64,000 bases of DNA. It comes from Diplonema japonicum (taxonomy: Eukaryota > Euglenozoa > Diplonemea > Diplonemida > Diplonemidae). Location of the stretch: positions 124,001-188,000 of the forward strand of contig OZ025651.1 in assembly GCA_964019335.1 (NCBI GenBank), read 5' to 3'. The notes under the pieces were generated by a model that made no database searches, was not told the DNA's origin, and saw only the letters and a program-made list of their open reading frames with translations. Positions 1-10,600 of this stretch are shown in pieces. Positions within the stretch are counted from its first letter, which is position 1. The number at the start of each line of letters is the position of its first letter. The position numbers were made by a program, and so were the translations under genes.

Positions 1-852
1 CTGCCCCGCGACGACCCTGATGCTGAACGATACCGTCCCATCATCTGCAGTGGAGAGCGGGTCATCGGCGCTATCTAGCACTGTGCAGGTAACTAGTGTG
101 GTGCCGACACGATTCCTTTCCGGAGTGAAAGTGAGGGCACCCGTTGCTGGGTTGATGGCAGGACCGCCCATGGCCGCAAAGAGGGCCGGGTTAGTTGGCA
201 CGCAGATGATGCTTGCGATTGTTTGAGCAGCTTCTTGACCGAACGGTACAGTGCCAGCGATGGCCGGGGGAGGCCCTGCGGGGATGGGCACAGACAGCAA
301 CGGAGTAGTCTGTGCACCTGCGTTCTCAGGGGCGGTGACGGGAGTTGCGGGAAGGCCTGTGGCAGAAGCAAGCGTGGGGAGGGGCGGGTTGTTCACTTCA
401 TTGATGGTCAGCGTCGTGGTCTGCAGCGCACCCGCCTCACCAGCAGCGTCTCGAATCTGCACCTGGAACGTGACAACACCCGACGCATAAGGGGCAAGCT
501 CGTAGGTGAGGGTCAAAGAGCACCCTGGCGCAGGGTCACAACCCACGGGCCCAGGTGCCCCAGCAGGTGAAGCGCCTCCCACAGGCACCGACACTGTAGG
601 CGGGACTGTGAAGAAATTACTGTTTGGTGCAATATTCACCACCACGGCATCCGCAGCAGTCCCCGTGAACCCATCTGTTCCCATGTCTCCATCAAGAAGA
701 GCTACAATAAAACCATTCACAGTCTGAACTCCTGCAGCCCCTTCACTGTTCACCAAATTCGTGGTCTGCGTAAAGCTCGGCACTATTGCTACCGCGACCT
801 CAGGCCAGAACACTAAAGCGCATAAAAGGAGGACATGGCTCGGTGGAGCCAT
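1..852 (-). CDS. Secreted repeat protein, N-terminal part (cut by window edge)
   Basis: The minus frame is open for 284 codons from the ATG at 852 to the window edge, so the C-terminus is missing. The first ~22 residues (MAPPSHVLLLCALVFWPEVA) form a clear signal peptide. The rest resembles tandem beta-sandwich (cadherin/Ig-like) repeats: an N-N-P-P linker after 'TLTINEV', an acidic 'APENAG' start, a 'GQEAAQTIA' strand and 'GALTFTPERNRVGTTLVT'. The same repeat grammar occurs in the 2190-residue protein at 7648-14220, so the two are probably paralogous surface or secreted proteins. The start follows a polypyrimidine tract and AG at 900. No catalytic motif is visible. The repeat family is inferred from pattern, not from a database match. 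Confidence 0.75.
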   Translation of the reverse strand, partial: MAPPSHVLLLCALVFWPEVAVAIVPSFTQTTNLVNSEGAAGVQTVNGFIVALLDGDMGTDGFTGTAADAVVVNIAPNSNFFTVPPTVSVPVGGASPAGAPGPVGCDPAPGCSLTLTYELAPYASGVVTFQVQIRDAAGEAGALQTTTLTINEVNNPPLPTLASATGLPATPVTAPENAGAQTTPLLSVPIPAGPPPAIAGTVPFGQEAAQTIASIICVPTNPALFAAMGGPAINPATGALTFTPERNRVGTTLVTCTVLDSADDPLSTADDGTVSFSIRVVAGQ

Positions 853-899
853 TGCCCCCTGTGCCTTTGATTTGTAGTTTTTTTAGCGACTAGCGAACA

Positions 900-955
900 C
901 TCCGAAAGAAAATAGGAACAAAAAGAAAACGGAAAAAAAAAAAGAAGCAAAACAC
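900..955 (-). promoter_or_regulatory. Predicted trans-splice acceptor for the 1-852 gene
   Basis: Read on the minus strand, a pyrimidine-rich tract (about 952 to 903) ends in AG at 901-900, 48 bases upstream of the ATG. There is no room for a conventional promoter between this gene and the stop of the next gene at 1069. Spliced-leader addition here is inferred. Confidence 0.5.
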
Positions 956-1068
956 CATATAAATACCTCACTCCCTCCTCTGACTCGGGGGACAAAAAAA
1001 GTCATCTCAAAATATAAAAACATAAAAAAGAAAGCCGACCCCAACGCTCACTGCTCCCTTCATGTCTA

Positions 1069-3259
1069 TTATGCACCTGGAAGAGCAGCGAGTGCCTCAT
1101 CATCGCTGCCATAATCGGGATAGGGCAGGTCAGCTGAGACGGGCGGAGTGTAGACGCTTCGGGGTCGGTTTAAAGCTGGCTTGTCCATTCTGAAAGGAGA
1201 GGAATCAGTGAAGAGAGGCTGGCCGGCTGCGAAGGCTGCGAGGGCACCTGAGGAAGACGAGACGCGGGGGGAGGAGGTGTGCTGGATGAGCGCATCGAAG
1301 GCGGAAACAACATCCTCCTGCGGAGTGGGGGAGGGTGTCCTGGTGGTCAGCCCCACCCCCTCAACAGAGTCTGTGGGTGTCTTTGTCAGGATATCACTTG
1401 AGTACTCAGTTGGGAACACTGCAGGAGAAGACTCCGGCACCGGGGGAACCGCAGCCTGAACCTGAGCCTCAGAAGGAAGCACTTTCGGTGGAGGAGGCTC
1501 CATCACTGGCACTACTGGAGCCGTAACAACCTCAGGAGGAGGCTTCAGCACTGGCGCCACTGCAGCCGTAACAACCTCAGGAGGAGGCTTCAGCACTGGC
1601 ACCACTGCAGCCGTAACAACCTCAGGAGGAGGCTTCAGCACTGGCGCCACTGCAGCCGTAACAACCTCAGGAGGAGGCTCCAACACTGGAACTACCGGTG
1701 CCGGAACAACCTCAGGAGGCACCATCACTGGTGCCACTGGAGCCGGAACAACCTCCGGAAGAGGCTCCAACACTGGAGCCACGGAGTCCATCACAGGCGG
1801 AGGTTCCAGCACAGGAGCAACAGCAGACCCTAGAACTCCTACAACAGGAGGAGGCTCCAGCACTGGTAAAGGGGGAAGCTTACCACCCAAGTCAGGGGGC
1901 GGGGGCAGTGTGCTCACCCCAACATCGGTGGGCTTTGTGGGTGCTGCTGGGAGGTCGTCGGAGAGTTTCTTTCCTGCAACTCTCTCCTCCCGTTCCTCCT
2001 CTTCCTGCCCTGCTGTTCTCGACTTGAAGTTCTCCGCCAACGCCTGTGTTAAATGACTTTCAAGAAAAACAAAAAAAGAAACCTGAATGTGCGCCGGTCC
2101 TATCCCACAGCATCCGCCGACTATGCGAACATCGCTTCCTTGCACCCATGCCTGTGGTTCGCAATTAAAAGACACAACATTTTAACAGATACCTCAACGT
2201 GGCTTACGAACTTGTCAATGTCGAGGTGTGCATACGTCCAGTGCGGCATTTCGAAGGTGCCGTGCTCTGGATAGGCTCCAAGGTATCCGGTCCTATATTG
2301 TTCTCCTTCCAGAAATTAAAAAAAACAAAAAAATACCAAACACTTCGAACGGCAGTAATGGCATGCGGCATCAAGGAGAGGGGTGTGTGGTGCACACAGA
2401 CGGCGACAATATTGGGCCGGTCCTCAGTCAGCTTCTGAACAGAAGAAGCGAGAGTGGTGTCGCCAAGACCACCCAGCTTGATGGGGATGTTAGAGGCAAG
2501 CTGGCCCTTGACAGCTGTCATGACAGAACCTTCCTCAGGAACGGGAACGGAGAGGCTAAGGATGACAGGAAGCGTTGTATCGCACGCAGCCTTGACGGCT
2601 ATCTCGCCGTGCTGCATATCCCACACCATCTCAACTATGATGCAGTCCACACCAGCATCAACAAGAGACTTGGCGTGCGCGGTGATGTTGGCTGTTTCTG
2701 TCAAGGTGTCAGGCCATTCACCAGCATCGAATCCAGACCCCTCTGTTTGTTTAGGAGGGTGGCATGACAGGGAGCCTGCAACTAATGGATATGGCTTGAC
2801 GTTCTTCCCGCGGAGAAATGTTTTCCTTGCGTCCTTGGCGATCCTGACAGCGGCGGCGGTTGACTTTTCTGAGATCGAGCCCAGCCCAGCGCCTTGCATT
2901 ACGTTAGGATTTGTGCAATATGTGTTAGCAGTAATTATGTGTGCGCCTGCATTGAGATATGATTCGTGGACGTCCTGGACAACTTCTGGGTATGTGAAGT
3001 TTGCAGAGCATGACCACCCCAACGAGTTCATCGATTGATCACCAGCTAGCCTTTCGATTTCTGTCCCCGTCGCCCCGTCCAGTATTATCACTCCGCCCTT
3101 CTCCAGCACCTTTCCTTCAAGATCTTTCCATCGGGCCCATGGGTCCCCGCTTTCGTCTTCCACCTCTGGTTCTTCTTCCTTTTTCGTCTCATCTTTCTTC
3201 GTACCCAAAATGTCCACTCCAGTCACCGACTCCAGAACCTTCATCATCGCCAAGGCCAT
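1069..3259 (-). CDS. Homocysteine S-methyltransferase with proline-rich C-terminal extension, four exons
   Basis: Exons are 3259-2344, 2305-2193, 2151-2083 and 2043-1069 (690 residues). The introns are 38, 41 and 39 nt with GT-AG borders; the third is a multiple of three, so its retention would not shift frame. Residues ~55-365 match the Pfam S-methyl_trans barrel: VIILDGATGTEIERLAG near the start, 'ITANTYCTNPNVM', 'GTFEMPHWTYAHLDIDK' in exon 2, and the zinc motif VGGCCGIGPAHI in exon 3. The first zinc-ligand site, usually N-C in this family, reads VCVHH here, so His may replace Cys. The enzyme would transfer a methyl group to homocysteine to make methionine. From residue ~366 the chain becomes acidic, then strongly proline-rich with ~13-residue repeats of the type PVLKPPPEVVTAA. 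That tail is not part of the usual enzyme. Confidence 0.85.
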
Positions 3260-3276
3260 TTCTTTTTTTGTTGGGT

Positions 3277-3321
3277 CTGAAAGAGACGGGTTTTGTTTCT
3301 TTTTTTTTTTTTAAATAGGTG

Positions 3322-3354
<33 letters not shown>
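3277..3354 (-). promoter_or_regulatory. Predicted trans-splice acceptor for the methyltransferase gene
   Basis: On the minus strand a T29 run (3354-3326) is followed by CCCGTCTCTTTCAG, whose AG ends at 3277. This leaves a 17-base leader before the ATG at 3259. The short leader and strong pyrimidine tract fit spliced-leader addition. Confidence 0.5.
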
Positions 3355-3357
<3 letters not shown>

Positions 3358-3359
3358 TG

Positions 3360-4151
3360 TAATCCAAGAAAAAGATTTTTATTTTACCCTCCTGATAAAA
3401 TTGCCGCTTTGTCAGGGGCTTTCTTTTTTTTTTTCACAGGGGTACAGTTTTTTTGTTGTCGGGGGGGGCAATCATGGCCTTTTCGCTGTGAAATACATCT
3501 GTTTTTCCCCCCTCCCCGGCGATTTTCGATTTCCTGGTTCCTTTACAGTAATGTGGGAGAATAAAAATCTTTTGAATGGAAAAAAAAGGGGGGGGTAGAG
3601 AAGGGAAGGAAAAGAATAGGAAAGAAAAAAAAGAAAGCGGTTATAGTTCACTTTTTTTTCCCCCTTCTTCTTTTTTATTTCTGGAAAAAAAACTATAAAA
3701 ATTAAAAAAAAAGAATTCTGGTTGTGTGCAAACAATACAGCCAAGAAAAAAGGAAATAAAAAAAGAAAAAAAAAAGCGCCCAAGATTATTGAAAGTCGAA
3801 TGTAAAAAAAAAACCTCACGCCCCCTTCCCTGCCAAAAAGGCGGTTTTTCTTTTTTTTTTTTTAAAAAATTTTCTTTTCCCCTTTTGTGTAAGACTTTCA
3901 AAAGTTTGGTAAGCTGGAAAAGACTTCTTCTTTTTCGTTTTCATTCTTTTCTTCTTCTTCTTCTTTTCCTCTTCATCTTGTTGTCACCCTTACCCTGCCT
4001 CTTTCATTTTACTTTCGCTTCGTTCAGCTCCATTCCCAGAACAGAACACACCCCATTAAGAGAAAAGGCAGCAAGGGGAGCGACAAACGGTTTAAAAAAA
4101 AAACAAAAGAAAAAGAATAAACAAAAGAAAATCCCTCTCCCTCCCCTCTCT
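3360..4151. other. Low-complexity intergenic stretch
   Basis: About 790 bases of mixed A, T, G and CTT-rich tracts between the methyltransferase leader and the stop of the C2 gene. No reading frame here looks coding on either strand. It presumably holds the 3' UTR of the C2 gene and splicing signals. Confidence 0.5.
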
Positions 4152-5105
4152 CTAGCCATGGTAATTATCAATATCCTTAATCATGCAACCTTGGTTCTCG
4201 ATGCTGCCTCCAGGCTTCACCTCCCCCCACTCGAAACGTCCCCCTGAGAGGATGACACGGCCGTAAACATCAATCTCCCGCACATCACAGTTGTGGAGGG
4301 TGTTCTGCCCCTTGAAGTCCGCCTTCCTTATGGTGCAGTTCCATAGGGTGCAGTTAGTGATGTCGCAGGTATTGATAGTTGCCCCGCTGATCTGCTGGCC
4401 TACTACATCATCATTGCTGTAGTTGGTCTTTCCAGGAGGTGGTGGGCCTTGAGCCTGGGGAGGGTACCCCTGTGGAGGATAACCCCCTGCCATTGGTGGG
4501 GGAACGCCTTGAGGAGGATATCCTGGCGGACCTGGGGGAGGGTACCCTGCACCCTGAGGAGGGTACCCTGCACCTTGAGGAGGGTACCCTTGTTGCTGAG
4601 GCTGCTGCTGCCCCGGGTTTGGGTAATACCCAGGAGGGCCAGCAGGGGGAGGAACACCCTGAGGAGGGTACCCAGCCATGGCAGGGGGTGCGGACGACTG
4701 CGGTGGCGCGCTTGGAGCAGGCTGCATAGGGGCAGTTTCAATCTTCCCGAAGTCTGTCGCCATGACACGGACGCGGATCTCGCCACTCTTGCAACCGTTT
4801 AGGATGTACCACCCGTCGCTCACCTTGCCCCTGACAAGGCCCGCAAGGGACAGGTCGTACCTTCCCATCTGAGAATCCTTGATGGTGTTACTATCCCACA
4901 CCTCCATCTCCAGCCTTGAGGAGTTCTCGTCTGCGATCATGAATGTAAACTTCTCGTTCCATTCCGGGTTCAGTTGTCCGTCCTTCACCGTTGTCTTGTA
5001 CTTCTTCCCCTCGCACGACACCACCACGTACGGGTCAGACGTACCAAATGTCTCCGTGTTGGCGAGGTTTCTGCACCCCACTATGCGGACATCAAGCTTA
5101 CCCAT
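4152..5105 (-). CDS. C2-domain protein with GYPPQG repeats and a C-terminal beta-rich domain
   Basis: 317 residues in one exon. Residues 1-~120 form a C2 domain: MGKLDVRIVGCRNLANTETF, the Ca-binding loop 'GTSDPYVVV', 'LNPEWNEKFTF' and 'WDSNTIKDSQMGRYDLSL'. The aspartates in SDPY and WDSN support calcium-dependent phospholipid binding. Residues ~130-225 are Pro/Gln/Gly/Tyr-rich with repeated GYPPQG units, like the tail of annexin A7 or shisa/scramblase-type proteins. The last ~90 residues contain short hydrophobic repeats (GATINTCDITNCTLWNC) suggestive of a small beta-solenoid. It is probably a cytosolic protein recruited to membranes. The combination of the three parts is not one I recognise. 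The start is supported by the acceptor at 5193. Confidence 0.85.
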   Translation of the reverse strand: MGKLDVRIVGCRNLANTETFGTSDPYVVVSCEGKKYKTTVKDGQLNPEWNEKFTFMIADENSSRLEMEVWDSNTIKDSQMGRYDLSLAGLVRGKVSDGWYILNGCKSGEIRVRVMATDFGKIETAPMQPAPSAPPQSSAPPAMAGYPPQGVPPPAGPPGYYPNPGQQQPQQQGYPPQGAGYPPQGAGYPPPGPPGYPPQGVPPPMAGGYPPQGYPPQAQGPPPPGKTNYSNDDVVGQQISGATINTCDITNCTLWNCTIRKADFKGQNTLHNCDVREIDVYGRVILSGGRFEWGEVKPGGSIENQGCMIKDIDNYHG

Positions 5106-5192
5106 GTCTTTGGATTACCCTCCTTTGTGGTGTTTGTGGGTTTTTTCATGGAAAAGGTAAAAACGTTTTTAAAAGGCACATTCAATATTTTG

Positions 5193-5225
5193 CTTAGAAA
5201 AAAGGAGGGGGGGGGAGGGGGAGTA
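5193..5225 (-). promoter_or_regulatory. Predicted trans-splice acceptor for the C2 gene
   Basis: On the minus strand a C/T tract running from about 5221 to 5197 ends in CTAAG with AG at 5194-5193. It lies 88 bases upstream of the ATG at 5105. Confidence 0.45.
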
Positions 5226-5252
5226 CTTTCCTTTTAAAAAAAATTGTTATTC

Positions 5253-6677
5253 TTAAGACCGTTTCGTCGACAGGTATTTCCTCTCCTCCTTTTCTGGGAA
5301 GTCCTTGCGCTGCTTCAAGTACTTCTCCCTGTTTGTTCGCCAGCGGTAATGCCACTCCGCCTCGACACGTGTCCCGTCCCATTCAGGGAATGGCGGGTGG
5401 AACCTTATCGCCGGCACGAGAGACCAGATACTGGACCCGGGCTGGCAGCAATGAAAGCTAAACGAGTGTCCTGAAGGCGTCCTCTGTGTGAAAGCAAGGG
5501 CGGCGGAAGTAACAGCGAGTTGCGACGCAAGAGACCGTGGATCAATATTGGATGTAGCAGTTGTAGGGTGAAGTGAATTGCGGCCTATAAGGACACCATT
5601 GGGCTTTACCTTCGGGGCCCATGCCCTCAGAAGCTGAAGGGCCGGGCTGAATTCCATGGCTGAGTCAAGATACACTACATCGAAGTGGCCATCTGGGAAC
5701 TTTGCGGCTTGTGCGACTGCATCGCCTTGATGCTGGTGCAGCCTCTCCTGTACCTCAGAACTGACGAACTCCTTCACTCTGTCTCGGAACCTGCTTAAGG
5801 GTCCACCACACGCTTCTGAATACCTATCTATAGAGTGCACCTCCCCCACGACGCCACTGCTCTCCATTGCCGCCCCCATCACGAACAGTCCAGACCCTGC
5901 GCATGTCCCTACCTCTGCTATCCTCCCGTTGGCGGGGAGCGACAGCGTTGCGTTCCACAGCACATCGAAGTCTCCTGCAGACCACCCCACTGCAAGGATG
6001 TGGTCGAGCACCTTGTAGAAGATCCTTTTCCGATCCGCGTTCATTCCTTGGTGGCAGTGGAACGGGTGCTGCGCAAAAGGGTTTGGGTCCTTGTTGCGTA
6101 TCGAGCTCTCGGAGCCCTGGACCCCACGGGTGGTTGACACACAAGGGTCCGAGTATTCTGGAATGGTAAAGTTCCCCACCGAAGCAGCGTTGTAAAATTT
6201 GGCTTGCAGAAAGTCATCATGTTGCTGCTGCTGTTGTTGTTGTTGCTGTTGTTGATGCTGTTGTGGTGAGCCTGCTTCCCATGTCTTTTGTAGCTCTTTC
6301 GACAGCGCGATGTTCTGAGCGGCCAAGGCAACCCACTCCTTCTCGTTCGCCGTGTATTGCGTCTTCATCAGCTTGTCTATCTCGGCGCAGTTCGTGCTGC
6401 TCCTTCCTGTGTTTGTGTAGCCGCTAGCAAGCTGGCCTCCAACTAACATTACCCCTACAAGACCTACTTCCCCTCCGGATGGGCGTGCACCCATCAACAG
6501 CATCAAATAGAAACCCGCGCACACCCCACTCCAGCACCCGAGGGTGTGTGTTTCCCCGCCTCTCCTGTCTTTATCTTCAATGAGTAATGCCTGGCCTTCG
6601 CTGAAGACTGTCCCTGCTGAGAACACGCAAGCTGCTACTGCGACGCATATTCTCACGACCGACAATGCTTCATGCAT
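5253..6677 (-). CDS. Membrane-anchored class I methyltransferase-like protein with polyglutamine
   Basis: 474 residues. The N-terminus has a signal-anchor-like hydrophobic stretch (residues ~7-30) and a second at ~50-85 (GFYLMLLMGARPSGGEVG). A glutamine run of about 11, interrupted by His, lies near residue 145. Residues ~245-400 look like a Methyltransf_24/class I SAM fold: motif I 'IAEVGTCAGSGLFVMG', an acidic 'VHSIDRYSEACGG' after strand 2, and 'FDVVYLDSAMEFSPALQL' with 'PNGVLIG' for later strands. Motif I has G-T-C-A-G-S-G in place of the usual E-x-G-x-G-x-G, so SAM binding is likely but unproven. The substrate is unknown. The lumenal or extracellular side is suggested by the cysteines. 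Confidence 0.75.
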   Translation of the reverse strand: MHEALSVVRICVAVAACVFSAGTVFSEGQALLIEDKDRRGGETHTLGCWSGVCAGFYLMLLMGARPSGGEVGLVGVMLVGGQLASGYTNTGRSSTNCAEIDKLMKTQYTANEKEWVALAAQNIALSKELQKTWEAGSPQQHQQQQQQQQQQQHDDFLQAKFYNAASVGNFTIPEYSDPCVSTTRGVQGSESSIRNKDPNPFAQHPFHCHQGMNADRKRIFYKVLDHILAVGWSAGDFDVLWNATLSLPANGRIAEVGTCAGSGLFVMGAAMESSGVVGEVHSIDRYSEACGGPLSRFRDRVKEFVSSEVQERLHQHQGDAVAQAAKFPDGHFDVVYLDSAMEFSPALQLLRAWAPKVKPNGVLIGRNSLHPTTATSNIDPRSLASQLAVTSAALAFTQRTPSGHSFSFHCCQPGSSIWSLVPAIRFHPPFPEWDGTRVEAEWHYRWRTNREKYLKQRKDFPEKEERKYLSTKRS

Positions 6678-6736
6678 CTCGGCCCTGTGTGGACTGATGA
6701 TATTCGGGGAAGAAATAAAAAACTAGAAAAAAAAAG

Positions 6737-7330
6737 CTAACTTCGTTTCAACAAAACTGCCTCAGACAGTGACTCCGGGTGCATCTTGCTCACAGCTTTC
6801 AAGTATTCATGCCTGTTGATCAGCCTGTTCAGGTAGCTTTGCTTCAGCATATCGAGTCCTTTGCTAGTCATTGAAGAGGGCTTGGGAACAGGCATCTGTG
6901 GCGGTGGAGACGACACAGCACGTGGAGGTGAAAGGCTGGTCACAGGCACTTCAGGAAGCAGCTCAATAGGATGAGACAGAACATAGAACGCGCAAACAAC
7001 AGACCGTGAAGTGCTGTGCAAGAGGGCGTGGGTCTTCAAATATCTAAGGTGGCTAATTGACTGCACCTGTACTCCATCGTAAAGCATCAGGCGCCAGCCT
7101 TTGCTCACACCCACCCATTCTCCATTAGATTTCTCCTCTACTCTGCTCACGACAACATCCCCCTCAATCTCTGTAAAGAAAACCCCACTCTCTCCAGTGA
7201 CCAGCTCCACCGTTTTCACTCCTTCTTGCGACTCACGTTTCGCACCCACAGTGCACTTGTTACAAACGCCCTTCTTTCCCACCTCATACTTACCGCCCCA
7301 CAAACCGCCGCATGTTTTGCATGCGCTCAT
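6737..7330 (-). CDS. Small zinc-binding and PDZ-like protein
   Basis: 197 residues from the ATG at 7330; an in-frame GTG upstream is not used as a start. Residues 3-27 carry two CxxC pairs (CKTCGG and CNKC) that should bind one zinc. Residues ~45-130 resemble a PDZ fold: 'GVFFTEIEGDVVVSRVEEK' followed by 'GWRLMLYDGVQVQS', and then a helix. A proline-rich linker and a C-terminal helix (LDMLKQSYLNRLINRHEYLK) follow. It looks like an adaptor protein; no enzyme motif is present. The stop codon is followed after 1 base by the pyrimidine tract CTTTTTTTTTCTAG that may serve the next gene, so the 3' UTR must be very short or overlap that leader. Confidence 0.7.
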   Translation of the reverse strand: MSACKTCGGLWGGKYEVGKKGVCNKCTVGAKRESQEGVKTVELVTGESGVFFTEIEGDVVVSRVEEKSNGEWVGVSKGWRLMLYDGVQVQSISHLRYLKTHALLHSTSRSVVCAFYVLSHPIELLPEVPVTSLSPPRAVSSPPPQMPVPKPSSMTSKGLDMLKQSYLNRLINRHEYLKAVSKMHPESLSEAVLLKRS

Positions 7331-7647
7331 CCACTGCTCCTGCACAGGTGGTACGTTCCAGGGAACGGTAGTAAGGGATATATCACAAAATAAAATGGGT
7401 ACAACAGACTAATACTATAAGAGAAAAAAAGGCCGATACGTGTGTGACAGACTTCCGGGGTGCGAATGAGGGGTATCAGAAATTCATAACAAAATCCATG
7501 ATGGGGGGGTAGAGGTTATTAGCAACAACCCACCCAACAAAGACAAAGAGTGGGGCAGAGGGGGGAATCTAGGAAATAAGAAAAAAAGAATACCGAAATA
7601 ATAATATAAAAAAAAAAAAAAAGAAACCCTAAGAAAAATAACCCCCA

Positions 7648-10600
7648 TCACCCGTAATAGTACCCATCGTGCTCGGTGCTGGGGAAGGCACGGTCGATGG
7701 GGTTTTGGTCATGAGGAGGGGGCGAAGGTGATGATGACTGGAGGTCTTGGTGGTCATGTTGGGGTTCCGGTTTGGCACCCTTACCCGACCAGTGCCGGTA
7801 AAGGAAGGTGCCAGCAACGCCGGTTACAACAAGGAAGACAGCAGGTATGAGAATGAGAACAACAAGAGGCGCAACAGAACTATCATCAGAAGTTGTAACG
7901 ACACGCGCAGTCGGGAGCGGGGTTGAGGGAGGCAACGACACGGGTGCCAGCGAAACGGTTATCCCAACCCCCTTCAGCGCTTCCGTGCTTAGTGACGTAT
8001 ACCTCTGCAGCACAGCAGCCGATTTGAAGTGCAGTAAACTTCTTTCGGCATCGACAAGAACGTCGCCCTGTGCAACCCCGAGCAGACTTGTCAGCTTCTC
8101 CTGCACACTCTCACTCGAGACGCCGTCAGCTATCACAAATGGAATGCTGACGAACGTCGAAGGCGGCAACATCGTGATGTGAATGGCTTGCTTTGCTGAC
8201 ACTGCGTTCTCAGTGTCACGCGCGATGACCTCCAGCGTGACGTTCCCAATGCGGTCCTGAGACGCTGCGAAAGTTAGCTGCCCGTCGGGTGTTAACACCG
8301 GCTGGCCGTGCGACGCGAAGAACCGTTGGTTCGAGACACTGACGATGAAGGAAACACCCTGCCCGCCTTCAAAGGGCCCCGGTGAAATGTTCCTCGCAGC
8401 AAGAGTCCTTATCGTAGCCGACGACCCCAGAACATGCTGCAGCACCGGTGACACCAACGTGAAGCTCGGCGGGTCGTTGACAGCCTGCACGTCCACCGTG
8501 ACAATCACTTCATCGCTTGCATCGCGTCCTCCATTCAAAGTCCCCCCGTCATCATGCAGCTTAATGGAGAACACCACTATTCCAAACATGTCAGGGTTGA
8601 GGGTTATGTCGAGTTGGCCTGTTTTGCTTGAGACTTGTACAGACGATATGATGCTCAAAGGACCCTCCGTGATGTTGGTCATGAAAACAATTTTCTGCGC
8701 TTGCTCGTCTTGCGGTCCTGGGGTCATGTCCGACGCCCAGTTGGCGATCCTGACGAAGCCCGAGTCTTCCTTCGTCTTGATCGTCAGCACATTCGGGTAA
8801 AAGATCGGCGGGTCATTCACAGCAACAACCACCGCAGGGATGCGGATCTCCGCCCTTCCTCCCAAGGCGTCGACCACAGCGGTCGACAGGACTGTCTCAC
8901 CGTTCTGATGAAGAGCAGGGGTTAGGGTTAAATCCTTCCCAGGGAATTCTACTTTCGGTTGGACCGCGAACAGCCCTGGAGAGGTGGGTGTTACCGTCAC
9001 TTGAAGATGCTGCGTCATATCTTCCATCCAGCCTCCTGCTGAAAGGTTGCTCAAGAACCCCTTGAAGGTAGTTTCACCGGAATCTTCAAGGACTTCCAGA
9101 TATTCCTGTGCGACCCACACGGGGTCGACCCCCACGACGGGGTCATCGTTCACCGACCGAACCTCCAAAACTACTTGTATGCTGTCTGTTTTCATGGAAA
9201 CAAAGCCTGCACCAGGCGAGTCCCACGCCCTGATTGCCATCTGTACTGTACCGTGCCGGTGCGGCTTCATCGTAAACGAAAGCCGTCCTTCCTCTGACAT
9301 TGTCGGAAGCATGTCGAAGAGGGCCATGTCGGCGGCAGGGATCTCCACCGTAAAGCTCACAAGGTCGCCGTCAGGGTCAGACACCCCTGTGGCCCATGGT
9401 ATGTTGACTTGACCGACATCCTCGTCGACTTGGATTTTCAAAGGCCCGGGAGTGAAGGTAGGCGCGTGATTCACTCTGGAGACCACAAAAGACAGGGTTT
9501 TAACAGCCTCCAAACCCTTGCTGTCCTTAGCAACGACGCTTATATTACCACTCCCATATTTGTTTTTTGGTGTGAGGAAGATTCTCGCTCCGTCTGTCCT
9601 TGCAGTGACGACGTCCGAAGGGTTAGATGTTGCTGCGAACGATACCGTCTGGGTGCCATCTTCCCCAGGGCCTGCTGTGACGTTGGCAATTGCTAAAAAC
9701 GATCTTGGTGACCCAGACTGCGTGGCTTCTACCTTCGTAACCAGCAGTTCAAAGGAAGGTGGATCGTTGACCGGGGTTATTTGCAACTTGAACGGAATAT
9801 CTGCATCACCAACTACCAAGACCAGCTCTGCCGTCCCGAACACATTGTCTTTTGCATGGAACTTCACCCCGTAGGACGGGATAGCCCCTTCGTAGTCTGG
9901 GATGCTTTCAAACAAAACCGGATTCTGCACGAACATCGAGTGGAACTGGCCTGGGGTGGTGATGTTCACCAGCTTAGTCTCCTCGCTTTTGATCCACTTC
10001 TGTATAGTGGTACTCCCAGCGTCTTCTAGGACTGTGATCGTTAACGCACCAACGCCATCGAGGGTGTAGCCCTGCGAGCCTTCCACTGGCTTCACGGTGA
10101 TCGTTGTTGTGATGCATACGTCGTCTGCCTGGTGGCCATCTGACAGGCAAACTGTGGCCTTACTCAAACCGTGCGTATTGGGGTTAAGCTTGAAGGACAG
10201 GTCTCCGTTGACAATCGACACAGATGGCTGGACTTCGAACAGGCCACGATTCTCGGCAGTAACAGTGAACCTGAGGCGTTGGTAGTCCTCGTTAGGGGGT
10301 CCTCGGGTGATGTTCTGCGCCCAAGAGGGCCAGACGTAACCAGGCGCGTTTTCAACTGTAGTAACCGCTGGCCCAGGGGTGAAGGTGGGAGGATCGTTAA
10401 CAGGGTCGACAACTATGACCATCACGATCTGAGTGGATGTGTTGCAGTGCGGGTGGGAGGCAGGGCCGTCGTCGTGCCCGTTGATAAAGATCGCAACCCC
10501 ACCGTAGAAGTCAGGCGCCAGTGTCGCGCGCAGTGTCCACCCTGTGTCTGCAGACTCAAAAGAGAAGAAGGGCTGCGTGGTGAACGCGGAGGTCGGGTCC

